This document shows positions 37,209 to 47,074 of a stretch of DNA of 64,000 nucleotides, in pieces. Under the pieces are notes generated by a model. The model was not told where the DNA came from, made no database searches, and saw only the letters and a list, made by a program, of their open reading frames with translations. The stretch is from Pallidibacillus pasinlerensis (GTDB lineage Bacteria > Bacillota > Bacilli > Bacillales > Caldibacillaceae), in contig NZ_JAACYS010000003.1 in assembly GCF_009996845.1 (NCBI RefSeq), positions 1-64,000 of the forward strand, written 5' to 3'. Each line of letters starts with the position of its first letter. The stretch's first letter is position 1. The position numbers and the translations under genes are program-made.

Positions 37209-37883
37209 ATGTTAAATAAGGTCTATGATTGGATTGATGAGAGATTAGATATAACACCTCTTTGGCGAGATTTAGCTGATCATGAAGTTCCCGAGCATGT
37301 AAACCCTGCCCATCATTTTAGTGCTTTTGTATATTGTTTCGGTGGATTAACATTTTTCGTAGTGGTTATTCAAGTATTATCTGGCATGTTTTTAACTATG
37401 TATTATGTACCTGATATTGTTAATGCTTGGGAATCAGTCTACTATTTACAAAATGAAGTTGCTTTTGGACAAATTGTTAGAGGAATGCACCATTGGGGAG
37501 CAAGTATTGTTATCGTCATGATGTTTTTACATACATTACGGGTGTTTTTCCAAGGCGCATACAAAAAACCTAGGGAATTAAACTGGATTGTTGGCGTTCT
37601 CATTTTTATGGTTATGTTAGCTTTAGGTTTAACGGGTTATTTATTGCCTTGGGATATGAAAGCTTTATTTGCTACAAAAGTAACCCTTGATATTGCCCAA
37701 TCGACTCCATTAATCGGTGATATGTTAAAAACGTTAATTGCAGGGGATCAACATATAATTGGTGCAGAAACGTTAACACGATTCTTTGCTATTCATGTCT
37801 TTTTCCTTCCAGCTGCATTGTTACTGTTGATTGGATTACATTTTATTATGATTCGTAAGCAAGGAATATCTGGTCCGCTTTGA
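37209..37883 (+). CDS. qcrB: Menaquinol:cytochrome c reductase cytochrome b subunit QcrB
   Basis: The 224-residue cytochrome b6-type protein has four membrane helices. Haem-ligand histidines are visible in RGMHHWGASIVIVMMFLHTLRV near residues 95-115 and in the last two helices (FAIHVFFLP and GLHFIMIRKQG). The cysteine in FVYCFGG near residue 43 is the site of the covalently bound haem in Bacillus QcrB. It forms the quinol-oxidising core with QcrA and QcrC. Confidence 0.96.
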   Translation: MLNKVYDWIDERLDITPLWRDLADHEVPEHVNPAHHFSAFVYCFGGLTFFVVVIQVLSGMFLTMYYVPDIVNAWESVYYLQNEVAFGQIVRGMHHWGASIVIVMMFLHTLRVFFQGAYKKPRELNWIVGVLIFMVMLALGLTGYLLPWDMKALFATKVTLDIAQSTPLIGDMLKTLIAGDQHIIGAETLTRFFAIHVFFLPAALLLLIGLHFIMIRKQGISGPL

Positions 37884-37947
37884 TTTTGAATTTTACTTTA
37901 ATAATTGTCTCCGAATTTAGGGTCATATTTACTTTGGGGGGAGTGTC

Positions 37948-38715
37948 ATGAAAAGAGGAAAAGGAATGAAGTTTGTCGGGGATTCCCGGGTTTCGATAAA
38001 TAATCGGAAGCCAAATATTCCAACTGACTATTCCGAATACCCCGGCAAAACAGAATGGTTTTATCCAGACTTTTTATTAAAAGAATGGATGGTCGGGGCT
38101 GTATTCTTAATAGGATTTTTATGTCTTGTTATTGCTGAACCACCGCCATTAGAGCGTGTTGCAGACCCAACAGATACAGCTTATATTCCATTACCGGACT
38201 GGTATTTCTTATTTCTTTATCAATTATTGAAATATTCATTTGCTTCCGGTCCTTTTAATGTTGTAGGGGCGTTTATTATCCCAGGTTTAGCAGTTACAGC
38301 ACTTCTTTTAGCACCATTCCTTGACAGAAGTCCAAAAAGAAGACCTCTTGATCGTCCTTTTGCAACAGGTTTTATGCTATTAGCTGTTGCTGGTATATTT
38401 TACTTAACTTGGGAAGCGGCAGCTTATCATGATTGGGAAGCTTCAAAAGAACAAGGAAAGATTCGTGACGTTGTAGAAATTGATAAAGAAAATCCTGCCT
38501 ATGGCATACTAGAAGCAAATACTTGTTTATCATGTCACGGTGAAAACCTAGAAGGGTCTGTGACGGGACCTCCTTTAGTAGGTACAGAGCTTTCAGCAGA
38601 AGAAATTATGGATATCGCTGTTAATGGTAAAGGCGATATGCCTGCAGGACTATTTACTGGAACAGAGGAAGAATTACAACAAATTGCAGAGTATATACTT
38701 TCAATTGAAGAATAA
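37948..38715 (+). CDS. qcrC: Menaquinol:cytochrome c reductase cytochrome b/c subunit QcrC
   Basis: The 255-residue protein is the Bacillus-type fusion of subunit IV and cytochrome c. Three membrane helices lie within residues 48-160 with the PDWYFLFLYQLLKY quinone-site motif, and a C-terminal cytochrome c domain has haem motif CLSCH near residue 193 and the methionine ligand region MPAGLF. GGGGGGAG precedes the ATG. Length is the same as in B. subtilis. The operon ends in a strong terminator. Confidence 0.96.
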   Translation: MKRGKGMKFVGDSRVSINNRKPNIPTDYSEYPGKTEWFYPDFLLKEWMVGAVFLIGFLCLVIAEPPPLERVADPTDTAYIPLPDWYFLFLYQLLKYSFASGPFNVVGAFIIPGLAVTALLLAPFLDRSPKRRPLDRPFATGFMLLAVAGIFYLTWEAAAYHDWEASKEQGKIRDVVEIDKENPAYGILEANTCLSCHGENLEGSVTGPPLVGTELSAEEIMDIAVNGKGDMPAGLFTGTEEELQQIAEYILSIEE

Positions 38716-38726
38716 AATTATAGGTT

Positions 38727-38770
38727 AAAAAAACTGCTTAAGTTATTTAATTGAACTTAAGCAGTTTTTA
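38727..38770 (+). terminator. Terminator of qcrABC
   Basis: AAACTGCTTAAGTT pairs perfectly with the GAACTTAAGCAGTTT arm around ATTTAATT, followed by a T-run. Confidence 0.92.
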
Positions 38771-38818
38771 TTTTTTAAAAGAATCAAGAAGGTTTATAAT
38801 AGTAGCGAGGTGAACGAA

Positions 38819-39406
38819 TTGACAAAATTTTACTATCTTATAACACGCAAGGAAATTCTCGCACTATTATTAATTATTAACGTTCTCGGTACTATTTATG
38901 GATATTATTGGTACGGCTACCAATTAGAAGAAACGCCAGCGATCTTTTTAATTTTTGTTCCTGATAGTCCGACAGCTAGTTTATTTTTCTGTTTCGTTTT
39001 AGTCGCATTTTTATTGAAAAAAAATTGGCCACTCATTGAAGCTTTAGCCATTATTACTCTTGTAAAATATGGGATTTGGGCAGTAGTGATGAATTTATTA
39101 ACATTAATGATTACAGGAGAACTGCATTGGACAGGCTATATGTTAATGTTCTCTCATTTAGCAATGGCAATAGAAGGAATCTTATATGCTCCTTATTATC
39201 GGTTTAAATGGATACATATTGTAATTGCAGGTATTTGGACTTTACATAATGACATTATTGATTACTTATTTTTAATGTATCCACGATATACGATAATCGG
39301 CGATTATTTACCACAAATCGGTTATTTCACATTTTGGCTAAGCGTTGTTTGTATTGGACTTGCATATTATTATGGAATCTACAAACAACGAAAACAATTA
39401 TATTAA
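38819..39406 (+). CDS. ypjA: YpjA family membrane protein (DUF1405)
   Basis: The polytopic protein of about 195 residues has six membrane segments and matches DUF1405/YpjA. Conserved-looking stretches are YGYYWYGYQLEETP and LTLHND-type TLHNDIIDYLF. I favour the TTG at 38819 behind GAGGTGAACGAA; a GTG nine bases earlier lies in the ribosome binding site. It follows the qcr operon, as in B. subtilis. Function is unknown. Confidence 0.82.
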   Translation: MTKFYYLITRKEILALLLIINVLGTIYGYYWYGYQLEETPAIFLIFVPDSPTASLFFCFVLVAFLLKKNWPLIEALAIITLVKYGIWAVVMNLLTLMITGELHWTGYMLMFSHLAMAIEGILYAPYYRFKWIHIVIAGIWTLHNDIIDYLFLMYPRYTIIGDYLPQIGYFTFWLSVVCIGLAYYYGIYKQRKQLY

Positions 39407-39478
39407 AAGAAAAGAATTTTAAGGTCTATACTTGTCCACTCTATCATACATTTAATTAGTGATAGGGGGGACAAGCGC

Positions 39479-40264
39479 ATGAAACAGATCCTTGCACTAA
39501 TAATTTTCATTTTTATGTCCACTGGATTATTGAATAATAATGTGTCAGCACAAGAGATTGATGTAAACTATATAAACGAATTAGCTGATGAAGCACTTAA
39601 CTTCGCAAAAACCAACCGTTTTGATGAAGCAAAAAACAAAGTACAAACGATAAATAACATATTAAATTCACACTATATATTAACCGCAGATGAATCTAGA
39701 ATTTTACAAAGTTCTTTTAATGAAGTGATTCGCTCACTAGATCATGATTCCATTAATGAAGAACACGTATTAAGAAATTTAACGAAGTACCGTTTAGTTG
39801 TTGATGCTGTTTTTACCGAGCATATGCCTTTATGGGGTGAAATGGAAGATTCAGTATTAACTGCCTTTCAAACTTTAAAAGATGCCTATCATATCAAAGA
39901 TAATGATTTATTTATTCATGAATTAAAAGGGTTTTTGAGTATTTATGACCTCATTTATCCAAGTATCGTTTTAGACGTGCCAATTGAAAAAGTACAAAAA
40001 ATTGATGCGCAAATTCAATATTTAGAACAAAATGCTCAACAAATATTAATTAGTGAAAATGGCATTGAAACGATGGAAGCAATTCAAATGGACTTAGAAA
40101 ACTTGTTTAAGGGAACGGAAGAAGATGAAGCTGATCCTTCTTTATGGTGGGTAATCATCTCAACAGGCGGTATAATCATTTTAACATTAACATATGTAGG
40201 TTGGCGAAAATATAAAGCTGACAAAGAAAGAAAATACCGTTATAAAAAGAAACAAAAAAATTGA
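39479..40264 (+). CDS. ypjB: Sporulation-associated membrane protein YpjB
   Basis: The 261-residue protein has a signal peptide at residues 1-24 (cleavage after VSA), an extracytoplasmic helical domain of about 190 residues, a C-terminal membrane segment near 221-240 and a very basic tail (YRYKKKQKN). Architecture, size and place match YpjB, annotated as a sporulation protein in Bacillus. GGGGGGAC precedes the ATG. The molecular role is not known. Confidence 0.82.
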   Translation: MKQILALIIFIFMSTGLLNNNVSAQEIDVNYINELADEALNFAKTNRFDEAKNKVQTINNILNSHYILTADESRILQSSFNEVIRSLDHDSINEEHVLRNLTKYRLVVDAVFTEHMPLWGEMEDSVLTAFQTLKDAYHIKDNDLFIHELKGFLSIYDLIYPSIVLDVPIEKVQKIDAQIQYLEQNAQQILISENGIETMEAIQMDLENLFKGTEEDEADPSLWWVIISTGGIIILTLTYVGWRKYKADKERKYRYKKKQKN

Positions 40265-40327
40265 CACTTTTTTCGATGTTTTGTATGATTTACTTAGAAA
40301 AATATAAAAACAGGAGGATCAACACTG

Positions 40328-41005
40328 GTGGAGTTTTTAATTTACTTTGCGATAATTACACTTATCCCAATCTTTGCTAGTATGAAAGTTAGAACAACAT
40401 ATAACAAGTATTCTAAAGTTCCGAGTTCAACTGGAGCAACTGGTTATGATGTAGCAAGAAGGATTTTAGATGCTCATGGTTTATACGATGTACAAATTGA
40501 AGAAATACGTGGGGTTTTAACAGACCATTATGATCCTCGTGCTAAAGTTGTACGTTTATCATCAGATATTTATCACGGGCATTCATTAGCAGCTATTGCG
40601 GTTGCTGCTCATGAATGTGGGCATGCATTACAGGATCAGGAAGAATATGCATTCTTGCGCTTCCGCTCAGCACTAGTACCATTAGCTTCATTTGGCTCCA
40701 ACATTTCATGGATTTTAATTCTTGCCGGTATTTTCTTAACTGCAACAAACTTATTATTACTTGGTATTATCTTTATGGCTTTTGCTGTTTTATTCCAAGT
40801 CGTTACATTACCAGTTGAATTTAACGCTTCTAGCCGCGCCATGAATCAAGTTGTTTCACTTGGTCTAATTCGTAATGAAGAAGAAGGCGGAGCAAGAAAA
40901 GTATTAAATGCTGCTGCTATGACTTATGTAGCTGCTGCTGCGGTTGCTGTTATCGAACTATTACGTTTTATTTTAATGTATTTTGCTATGAATAGTGAAG
41001 ATTAA
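40328..41005 (+). CDS. yugP: Membrane zinc metallopeptidase, YugP family
   Basis: The 225-residue protein matches the YugP neutral zinc metallopeptidase family. The HEXXH-like zinc motif reads HECGHALQ near residue 95, with the third ligand region VPVEFNASSRAM-like (LPVEFNASSRAMN) near 162. There is an N-terminal membrane segment and three more after the active site. The GTG start follows ACAGGAGG at ten bases. In B. subtilis yugP lies elsewhere; here it is between ypjB and ypjC. The substrate is unknown. Confidence 0.88.
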   Translation: MEFLIYFAIITLIPIFASMKVRTTYNKYSKVPSSTGATGYDVARRILDAHGLYDVQIEEIRGVLTDHYDPRAKVVRLSSDIYHGHSLAAIAVAAHECGHALQDQEEYAFLRFRSALVPLASFGSNISWILILAGIFLTATNLLLLGIIFMAFAVLFQVVTLPVEFNASSRAMNQVVSLGLIRNEEEGGARKVLNAAAMTYVAAAAVAVIELLRFILMYFAMNSED

Positions 41006-41023
41006 TTCTTAATGCAAAGACCG

Positions 41024-41050
41024 TTGCTGCCAAAATGGCAGCATTTTTTA
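41024..41050. terminator. Terminator between yugP and ypjC
   Basis: TGCTGCCA at 41025-41032 pairs with TGGCAGCA at 41036-41043 around AAA, followed by a T-rich run. It lies between convergent genes. Confidence 0.85.
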
Positions 41051-41068
41051 TTTTATTTTGAAAAAATT

Positions 41069-41938
41069 TTACGTAATTATTTTTTTATTTTCATCTAATG
41101 TGAAGCCTTCGCCAATAACTTCATGAACATGGGTTATAGATACAAAAGCAAAGGGATCAATAGCAAGGGCAATTTTTTTCACTTGATTTATTTGGTTTTT
41201 ACCAACGACACAATATAAAACTTTCTTTTTCTCCTTTGAAAAAAAACCTTCACCATCTAGCGTAGTGACCCCTCGATCTAATTCAGTACTAATTTGTTCT
41301 GCAATTTTTTCATAGTTATTAGAAATAATAATAGCGCCTCTTCCTGAATATGCGCCTTCCTGAATAAAATCGATAATCTTTGCGCCAATAAATACAGCTA
41401 TTAATGTATAGACTCCTTGTTGAAGTGTTAAATATGTTATAAGAGACAGTGTAATAATAGTAGCGTCAAATAAAAAAATCGTTTTCCCCATTGGCCAACC
41501 GAAAAATTTGTTTGCAAGTCTAGCGATAATATCAGAGCCTCCAGTTGTACCACCGACACGAAATATGATTCCGAGTCCAAGACCAATGAAAATGCCAGCA
41601 ATTATAGCAATTAACAACATATCGCTTTCTAAAGGGATATCAATCCTATACCTTTGAAAAATTTCTAGAAATAAAGACAAACTAATAGTTCCGATGATTG
41701 TATATATAAAAGCAGTTCTTCCTAATATTTTCCAACCTATCCAAAAAATCGGTATATTTAAAACTAAATTACTAACGGATGGATTTATCTTAAAAAGAAA
41801 GTATAATAGCAGTGTAATACCGGTAAAACCGCCTTCAGCTAAATTATTTTCCATATTAAAATGAACGAGTCCAAAAGAGAAAATAGCAGTTCCTAAAAGG
41901 ATAACTAGAATATTTTTAATTTTAATTGATTTTGTCAT
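41069..41938 (-). CDS. ypjC: YitT-family (DUF161/DUF2179) membrane protein YpjC
   Basis: The 289-residue protein has five to six membrane segments in residues 8-180 (GTAIFSFGLVHFN, EGGFTGITLLLYF) with the glycine-rich GLGIIFRVGGTTGGSDIIA block of the YitT family, then a cytosolic DUF2179 domain (GVTTLDGEGFFSKEKKKVLYCVV). It corresponds to YpjC of B. subtilis, also transcribed opposite to its neighbours. Function is not established. Confidence 0.86.
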   Translation of the reverse strand: MTKSIKIKNILVILLGTAIFSFGLVHFNMENNLAEGGFTGITLLLYFLFKINPSVSNLVLNIPIFWIGWKILGRTAFIYTIIGTISLSLFLEIFQRYRIDIPLESDMLLIAIIAGIFIGLGLGIIFRVGGTTGGSDIIARLANKFFGWPMGKTIFLFDATIITLSLITYLTLQQGVYTLIAVFIGAKIIDFIQEGAYSGRGAIIISNNYEKIAEQISTELDRGVTTLDGEGFFSKEKKKVLYCVVGKNQINQVKKIALAIDPFAFVSITHVHEVIGEGFTLDENKKIIT

Positions 41939-42115
41939 TTTTCTATTCCTTTCTAGTTGTGATACAATATACCTGTTAGAAATAATAACTACCGAACTAA
42001 TCTTTCTTAATTCTTATCCTATCTAAAATCGTTTTTCCTATGCGTTTTTTGATATAGGATTTCAATAAAAATCAAAGATACTAGTGTATTAGGTAACTTG
42101 CTGAGGTGTTATTAT

Positions 42116-42460
42116 ATGAAAACGATGGAAGATTTACAGAGGGAAGTTGACGAATACATATCTCAATTTAAAGAAGGATATTTTAGTCCATTAGCTATGC
42201 TTGCTAGACTTTCAGAAGAGTTAGGGGAACTTGCAAGAGAAGTAAACCATTATTATGGTGAGAAGCCGAAAAAATCAACAGAAAAAGAAAATACTGTAGA
42301 AGAAGAGTTAGGTGATTTATTATTTGTCCTCATTTGTTTTGCTAACTCATTAAATATAAATTTAGAAGAAGCCCATGACAGGGTAATGGAAAAATTCCGT
42401 ACGCGGGATGCAAATCGTTGGACGAGAATAGAGGAGGAAGAAAATGGAAACACCAATTAA
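42116..42460 (+). CDS. ypjD: MazG-like nucleotide pyrophosphohydrolase YpjD
   Basis: The 114-residue protein has the MazG all-alpha NTP pyrophosphatase motifs: EELGELAREV near residue 36 and EEELGDLLFVLICFAN near 65, whose acidic residues bind Mg2+. It matches YpjD of B. subtilis. ATG 42116 lies after TGAGGTG; upstream in-frame codons have no site. The end overlaps dapB by 17 bases. It probably hydrolyses non-canonical nucleotides, but the substrate is not shown. Confidence 0.9.
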   Translation: MKTMEDLQREVDEYISQFKEGYFSPLAMLARLSEELGELAREVNHYYGEKPKKSTEKENTVEEELGDLLFVLICFANSLNINLEEAHDRVMEKFRTRDANRWTRIEEEENGNTN

Positions 42461-43250
42461 AGTCATTATTTCAGGTCCAAGAGGAAGAATGGGAAAAGAA
42501 GCAGTAAAAATGGTATCGAACAACGAAAATTTCCAACTAGTTGGAGTGGTTGATCGGATAAATGAAGGAAAGAAATTATCTGAAGTAGATAATGAATTTA
42601 ACAATATTGATTGTCTCGTTTATACAGATATTAAGCACTGTATTAAAGATACACAACCAGATTGTCTTGTAGAACTATCCGTTCCGCAGGCAGCTTTTGA
42701 ACATATTAAAACAGCGTTAGCCTATAATGTGCGTCCAGTTGTTGGAACAACAGGATTAAATCAAGAAGAATTAGATGAATTAGAGACCATCGCGAATGAT
42801 GGAAATATCGGTTGTATTATTGCTCCGAACTTTGCAATTGGCGCTGTGTTAATGATGAAATTTTCCCAAATGGCTGCTAAATATTTTCAAGATATAGAAA
42901 TTATTGAAATGCATCATGATCAAAAATTAGATGCCCCAAGTGGTACTGCAATTAAAACTGCTCAATTGATTGAAGAAGTTCGCGCACCGAAAAAACAAGG
43001 TCATCCTGATGAAATAGAAAAAATGCCGGGTGCAAGAGGTGCAGATATGTCAGGGATGCATATACATAGTGTTCGCTTACCTGGTTTAATTGCCCATCAA
43101 ACGGTAATGTTAGGTGGACAAGGTGAAACATTAACGATTCGCCATGATTCTTATAATCGAACATCATTCATGACAGGTGTAAAATTATCAATTGAAACTG
43201 TAATGAAATTAGATCGTTTCGTTTACGGTTTAGAAAATATACTTGATTAA
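42444..43250 (+). CDS. dapB: 4-hydroxy-tetrahydrodipicolinate reductase
   Basis: The 268-residue enzyme of the diaminopimelate/lysine pathway has the NAD(P)H motif GPRGRMGKEAV at residues 10-20 and the catalytic EMHHDQKLDAPSGTA block near 155. The AGGAGGAAGAA ribosome binding site lies in the end of ypjD. Its product feeds DAP for peptidoglycan and dipicolinate for spores. Confidence 0.97.
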   Translation: METPIKVIISGPRGRMGKEAVKMVSNNENFQLVGVVDRINEGKKLSEVDNEFNNIDCLVYTDIKHCIKDTQPDCLVELSVPQAAFEHIKTALAYNVRPVVGTTGLNQEELDELETIANDGNIGCIIAPNFAIGAVLMMKFSQMAAKYFQDIEIIEMHHDQKLDAPSGTAIKTAQLIEEVRAPKKQGHPDEIEKMPGARGADMSGMHIHSVRLPGLIAHQTVMLGGQGETLTIRHDSYNRTSFMTGVKLSIETVMKLDRFVYGLENILD

Positions 43251-43289
43251 TTAAAAGTTTATTAATCTTAAACAACAGGAGTGTGTAAT

Positions 43290-43694
43290 ATGAACATAGC
43301 TTTAATTGCCCATGATAAAAAGAAAGCAGATTTAGTACAATTTGTAACAGCTTATAAGGATATATTTGAACAGCATACATTATTTGCAACAGGGACTACT
43401 GGGTTACGAATTCAAGAGGCAACAGGTCTTACTGTTCAACGCTTCCAATCTGGGCCTCTTGGCGGTGACCAAGAAATTGGTGCGATGATTGCTAAAAATG
43501 AAATGGATATTGTATTCTTTTTCCGTGATCCTATGACTGCTCAGCCCCACGAACCAGATGTAACAGCTTTAATTCGATTATGTGATGTGTACAATGTGCC
43601 AGTTGCAACGAATATGGGAACAGCTGAAGTTTTAATTCGTGGATTGCAACGTGGAGATATTGATTGGCGAAAAGTGATTAAAGATATGCGTTAA
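43290..43694 (+). CDS. mgsA: Methylglyoxal synthase
   Basis: The 134-residue enzyme converts dihydroxyacetone phosphate to methylglyoxal. [10 protein letters not shown] near residue 38, [12 protein letters not shown] near 57 and the catalytic-aspartate region [15 protein letters not shown] near 81 are intact. ATG 43290 follows AGGAG at seven bases. It is the third gene of the ypjD-dapB-mgsA cluster. The bshB1 gene, next in B. subtilis, is missing. Confidence 0.95.
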   Translation: MNIALIAHDKKKADLVQFVTAYKDIFEQHTLFATGTTGLRIQEATGLTVQRFQSGPLGGDQEIGAMIAKNEMDIVFFFRDPMTAQPHEPDVTALIRLCDVYNVPVATNMGTAEVLIRGLQRGDIDWRKVIKDMR

Positions 43695-43769
43695 AATAAA
43701 TTAATTATTTCTTTTGAACATATATCAACTTTAGATTATGACAATAATTGATAATACTGGGGGATAGAG

Positions 43770-44909
43770 ATGAAATTGAAAATTGGTATTATATGTTATC
43801 CCACAGTTGGTGGATCTGGGGTTGTTGCAACAGAATTAGGAAAACTATTAGCTGAGAGGGGACACGAAATTCATTTTATTTCGTCTAGCATCCCTTTTCG
43901 TTTAAAAAAGCTGTATCCAAATATTTTTTATCATCAAGTAGATATAAACCAATATTCTGTTTTCCAATATCCACCGTATGATATACAATTGGCGAGCAAA
44001 ATCGCTGAAGTAGTGCATAGAGAAAAATTACATATTATACATGCTCATTATGCTATTCCTCATGCAATTTGTGCATTATTAGCCCGACAAATGTCTGAAC
44101 ATGACTTTAAAATTGTAACAACATTACATGGAACAGATATTACCGTATTAGGTCAAGATCCATCATTAAAACGGGCAATACAATTCGGAATTGAAAAATC
44201 CGATGCTGTAACAGCTGTTTCAAATGCCCTTGTACAAGAAACATATGAGTTAGTTACAGCTAAAAAGCCAATAAACGTTGTTTATAATTTTATTGATGAG
44301 CGAGTATATGCTGAACGAGAAAATAATCATAAATTAAAAGATAATTTTGGTATTGAAAATAATGAAAAAGTTATTATTCATGTATCGAATTTTCGACCAG
44401 TAAAACGGGTTCAAGATATTGTAAATACATTTGCAAAAATTAGAGAGTCAATGCCTGCAAAATTATTGCTTGTCGGGGACGGACCTGATATGTCTAAAAT
44501 TGAAAATCTTGTTGACCAACTTCAACTAAAAGAATCCGTCCTATTTTTAGGTAAACAAGATAACTTAGAAGAGTTGTATTCAATTAGTGATTTACTTTTA
44601 TTATTATCCGAAAAGGAAAGTTTTGGTTTAGTAGCTTTAGAAGCAATGGCTTGTGGTACTCCTGTTATTGGTACAAAAATCGGTGGCATCCCTGAGGTAA
44701 TAGACCATGGTAAAACGGGATTTATTTGTGAATTAGGTAATATCGAACAAATTGCTAGTTTTGCAATTGATTTATTACAAGATAAACGCCTTCACGAAAA
44801 ATTCTCAAAAGAAAGTGTGAATCGTGTGAAAAATAGGTTTTCTTCAGCACAAATTGTCGGTCAATATGAAGATATTTATTATCGATTAGTAGAAATGGAT
44901 GAAATGTAA
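43770..44909 (+). CDS. bshA: Bacillithiol synthesis glycosyltransferase BshA
   Basis: The 379-residue GT4-family enzyme joins GlcNAc from UDP-GlcNAc to L-malate, the first step of bacillithiol synthesis. [15 protein letters not shown] near residues 9-23, [11 protein letters not shown] near 120, SNFRPVKRV near 205 and the nucleotide-sugar [19 protein letters not shown] near 281 are characteristic. It overlaps cca by one base. Together with ypdA in this window it indicates bacillithiol as the main thiol. Confidence 0.95.
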   Translation: MKLKIGIICYPTVGGSGVVATELGKLLAERGHEIHFISSSIPFRLKKLYPNIFYHQVDINQYSVFQYPPYDIQLASKIAEVVHREKLHIIHAHYAIPHAICALLARQMSEHDFKIVTTLHGTDITVLGQDPSLKRAIQFGIEKSDAVTAVSNALVQETYELVTAKKPINVVYNFIDERVYAERENNHKLKDNFGIENNEKVIIHVSNFRPVKRVQDIVNTFAKIRESMPAKLLLVGDGPDMSKIENLVDQLQLKESVLFLGKQDNLEELYSISDLLLLLSEKESFGLVALEAMACGTPVIGTKIGGIPEVIDHGKTGFICELGNIEQIASFAIDLLQDKRLHEKFSKESVNRVKNRFSSAQIVGQYEDIYYRLVEMDEM

Positions 44910-46093
44910 TGTTAGTGAAATTTAAAAAGGCCGTGCCAATTATTGAAAAAATTGAAAAAGCAGGTTTTGAAGCGTACTTCGTCGGAGGGTCCGTTCGCGA
45001 CTATTTATTAAATAAGCCGATTGAAGATGTGGACATTGCTACGAGCGCCTTTCCTGATGAAGTTAAACAAATTTTTCCTAAAACAATTGATGTAGGAATT
45101 GAACATGGAACCGTAATCGTTGTTTACGAAGGAGAAAATTATGAAATCACAACTTTTCGAACTGAAGATCAATATGTTGATTTCAGGCGACCAAAGGAAG
45201 TTACATTTATCCGTTCATTAAAAGAAGATTTACAACGACGTGACTTTACGATGAATGCAATCGCTATGACAAAAGATGGTGAATTAATAGATCCCTTCGA
45301 TGGACAACAAGATATTAAGAATCAAATCATCCGTACTGTAGGAGAACCTGAGGAACGATTTAAAGAAGATGCACTCCGTATGATGCGAGGGGTCCGTTTT
45401 GTTAGTCAATTATCCTTTTATTTAGAAAAAAACACGTACAGTGCAATCGAACGTTTAGCACCATTACTTCAACATATTTCAGTAGAACGTATTTATATGG
45501 AATTTATGAAACTATTAAAGGGTAAAAATTGTAGTAAAGCTTTAGATTTAATAGCAGAAAGTAATCTATATGAATTTTTACCTGGATTTAGTGAATATCG
45601 CGAACAACTAAAGAAGGCAACTACATATATTTCTAATAGAAATCTAAATGAGGTTGAAGTATGGGCGTTATTATTAATTCTATTTCAAAATGAATCGATT
45701 GAAGAATTATTAAGAAAATGGAAAATGCCAGTAAAATTGATTCGTAAAATAAAGCAGATAATTCAAGCCTATAAAAATAGACAAAATGAATCTTGGAGTA
45801 ATGAATCAATTTATCTAACAGGGCTCGATATTGCGATTCATACAGAAAAAGTTTTTTGTGCTATTAATAATAAGGAAGCCGACACTTCGGTTAAAAAAAT
45901 CCGTCAAACCTTTGTTGGATTACCAATTAAAAATCGGGATGAATTAGCAGTAAATGGGAATGACTTAATGAAATGGAGCGACAAACGTGGTGGACCTTGG
46001 GTACGTGAAGCGTTGGAAAAAATTGAATTGGCTGTTATTCGTGGTGAAGTAATGAATGACAAGGAGCAGATCAAGGAGTGGTACAGTACGTGA
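44909..46093 (+). CDS. cca: CCA-adding tRNA nucleotidyltransferase
   Basis: The 394-residue class II nucleotidyltransferase adds or repairs the 3' CCA of tRNA. The head-domain GGSVRDYLL near residue 25 and DVDIATSA near 39 carry the metal-binding aspartates; RRDFTMNAIAM near 110 and RMMRGVRFVSQL near 153 follow, then the helical neck and tail. The start overlaps bshA (TAATG) and the end overlaps birA by four bases. Confidence 0.96.
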   Translation: MLVKFKKAVPIIEKIEKAGFEAYFVGGSVRDYLLNKPIEDVDIATSAFPDEVKQIFPKTIDVGIEHGTVIVVYEGENYEITTFRTEDQYVDFRRPKEVTFIRSLKEDLQRRDFTMNAIAMTKDGELIDPFDGQQDIKNQIIRTVGEPEERFKEDALRMMRGVRFVSQLSFYLEKNTYSAIERLAPLLQHISVERIYMEFMKLLKGKNCSKALDLIAESNLYEFLPGFSEYREQLKKATTYISNRNLNEVEVWALLLILFQNESIEELLRKWKMPVKLIRKIKQIIQAYKNRQNESWSNESIYLTGLDIAIHTEKVFCAINNKEADTSVKKIRQTFVGLPIKNRDELAVNGNDLMKWSDKRGGPWVREALEKIELAVIRGEVMNDKEQIKEWYST

Positions 46094-47070
46094 AGTCAAA
46101 TGTAAGACAAGCACTATTAGATGCATTTAAACATGCAGACGGAGAATATATTTCTGGTGAAAAATTAGCACAGACTATTGGTTGTAGCCGTACAGCTATC
46201 TGGAAGCATATTGAAGAGTTAAAAAAGGACGGGTTTCAAGTTGAAGCAGTTCGAAAAAAAGGATATCGATTAGTAACTCCTTCCAATAAATTGTCCGAAG
46301 ATGAAATATATCTCGGTTTACAAACAGAAACGATAGGAAGATCAGTTTACTTTTATGAATCAGTATCTTCCACACAAAAAATTGCTAAAGAGTATGCAAT
46401 GAATGGTGCGAATCACGGAACATTAATTGTTGCTGATGAACAAACTGAGGGAAGAGGACGGATGGTAAGAAAATGGCATTCCCCAAAAGGTACTGGAATT
46501 TGGGCTAGTTTTATTCTTCGTCCTGATATTCAACTTCAACATGCACCACAACTAACACTATTGACAGCAGTTGCTGTAGTTCTAGCGATTAAAGATGTAA
46601 CAAACATAATACCTGAAATAAAATGGCCAAATGATATTTTAATTAATGGGCGTAAAGTGTGTGGCATATTAACAGAATTGCAAGCAGAAGAAGATCGAAT
46701 TCAATCTGTGATTATTGGTATTGGCATTAATGTAAATCAAAGTACTGAAAATTTTTCTGACGATATACAAATGATAGCAACTTCATTAAAAATTGAATTA
46801 GAGCAAACGGTTAATCGAACCGAAATTATTCAAAAACTATGTTATTATTTAGAGCAGTTACTTAACTTATATATTTCTGAAGGTTTTCCACCAATTAAAC
46901 GATTGTGGGAAACATATGCCATTTCCATTGGTAAACAAATTACAGCTCGAACTTTAAAAGGTACGTTCGAGGGATTAGCGCTTGGAATTAATGATGAAGG
47001 TGTACTATTATTAAAACAAGCAAATGGTGAAATAATTGAAATCCTTTCAGCAGATATAGAAATAAAATAA
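46090..47070 (+). CDS. birA: Bifunctional biotin-protein ligase / biotin repressor BirA
   Basis: The 326-residue protein has an N-terminal winged helix-turn-helix (GEKLAQTIGCSRTAIWKHIEEL, residues 24-45), then the biotin ligase domain with the GRGRMVRKWHSPKGTG biotinyl-AMP loop near 121, KWPNDILINGRKVCGIL near 178, and a small C-terminal SH3-like domain. It biotinylates carboxylases and, with bound biotinyl-AMP, represses biotin genes. I chose GTG 46090, overlapping the cca stop (GTGA), from the N-terminal match to B. subtilis BirA; a GTG at 46078 is too close to the AAGGAG site. Confidence 0.94.
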   Translation: MKSNVRQALLDAFKHADGEYISGEKLAQTIGCSRTAIWKHIEELKKDGFQVEAVRKKGYRLVTPSNKLSEDEIYLGLQTETIGRSVYFYESVSSTQKIAKEYAMNGANHGTLIVADEQTEGRGRMVRKWHSPKGTGIWASFILRPDIQLQHAPQLTLLTAVAVVLAIKDVTNIIPEIKWPNDILINGRKVCGILTELQAEEDRIQSVIIGIGINVNQSTENFSDDIQMIATSLKIELEQTVNRTEIIQKLCYYLEQLLNLYISEGFPPIKRLWETYAISIGKQITARTLKGTFEGLALGINDEGVLLLKQANGEIIEILSADIEIK

Positions 47071-47074
47071 GATT

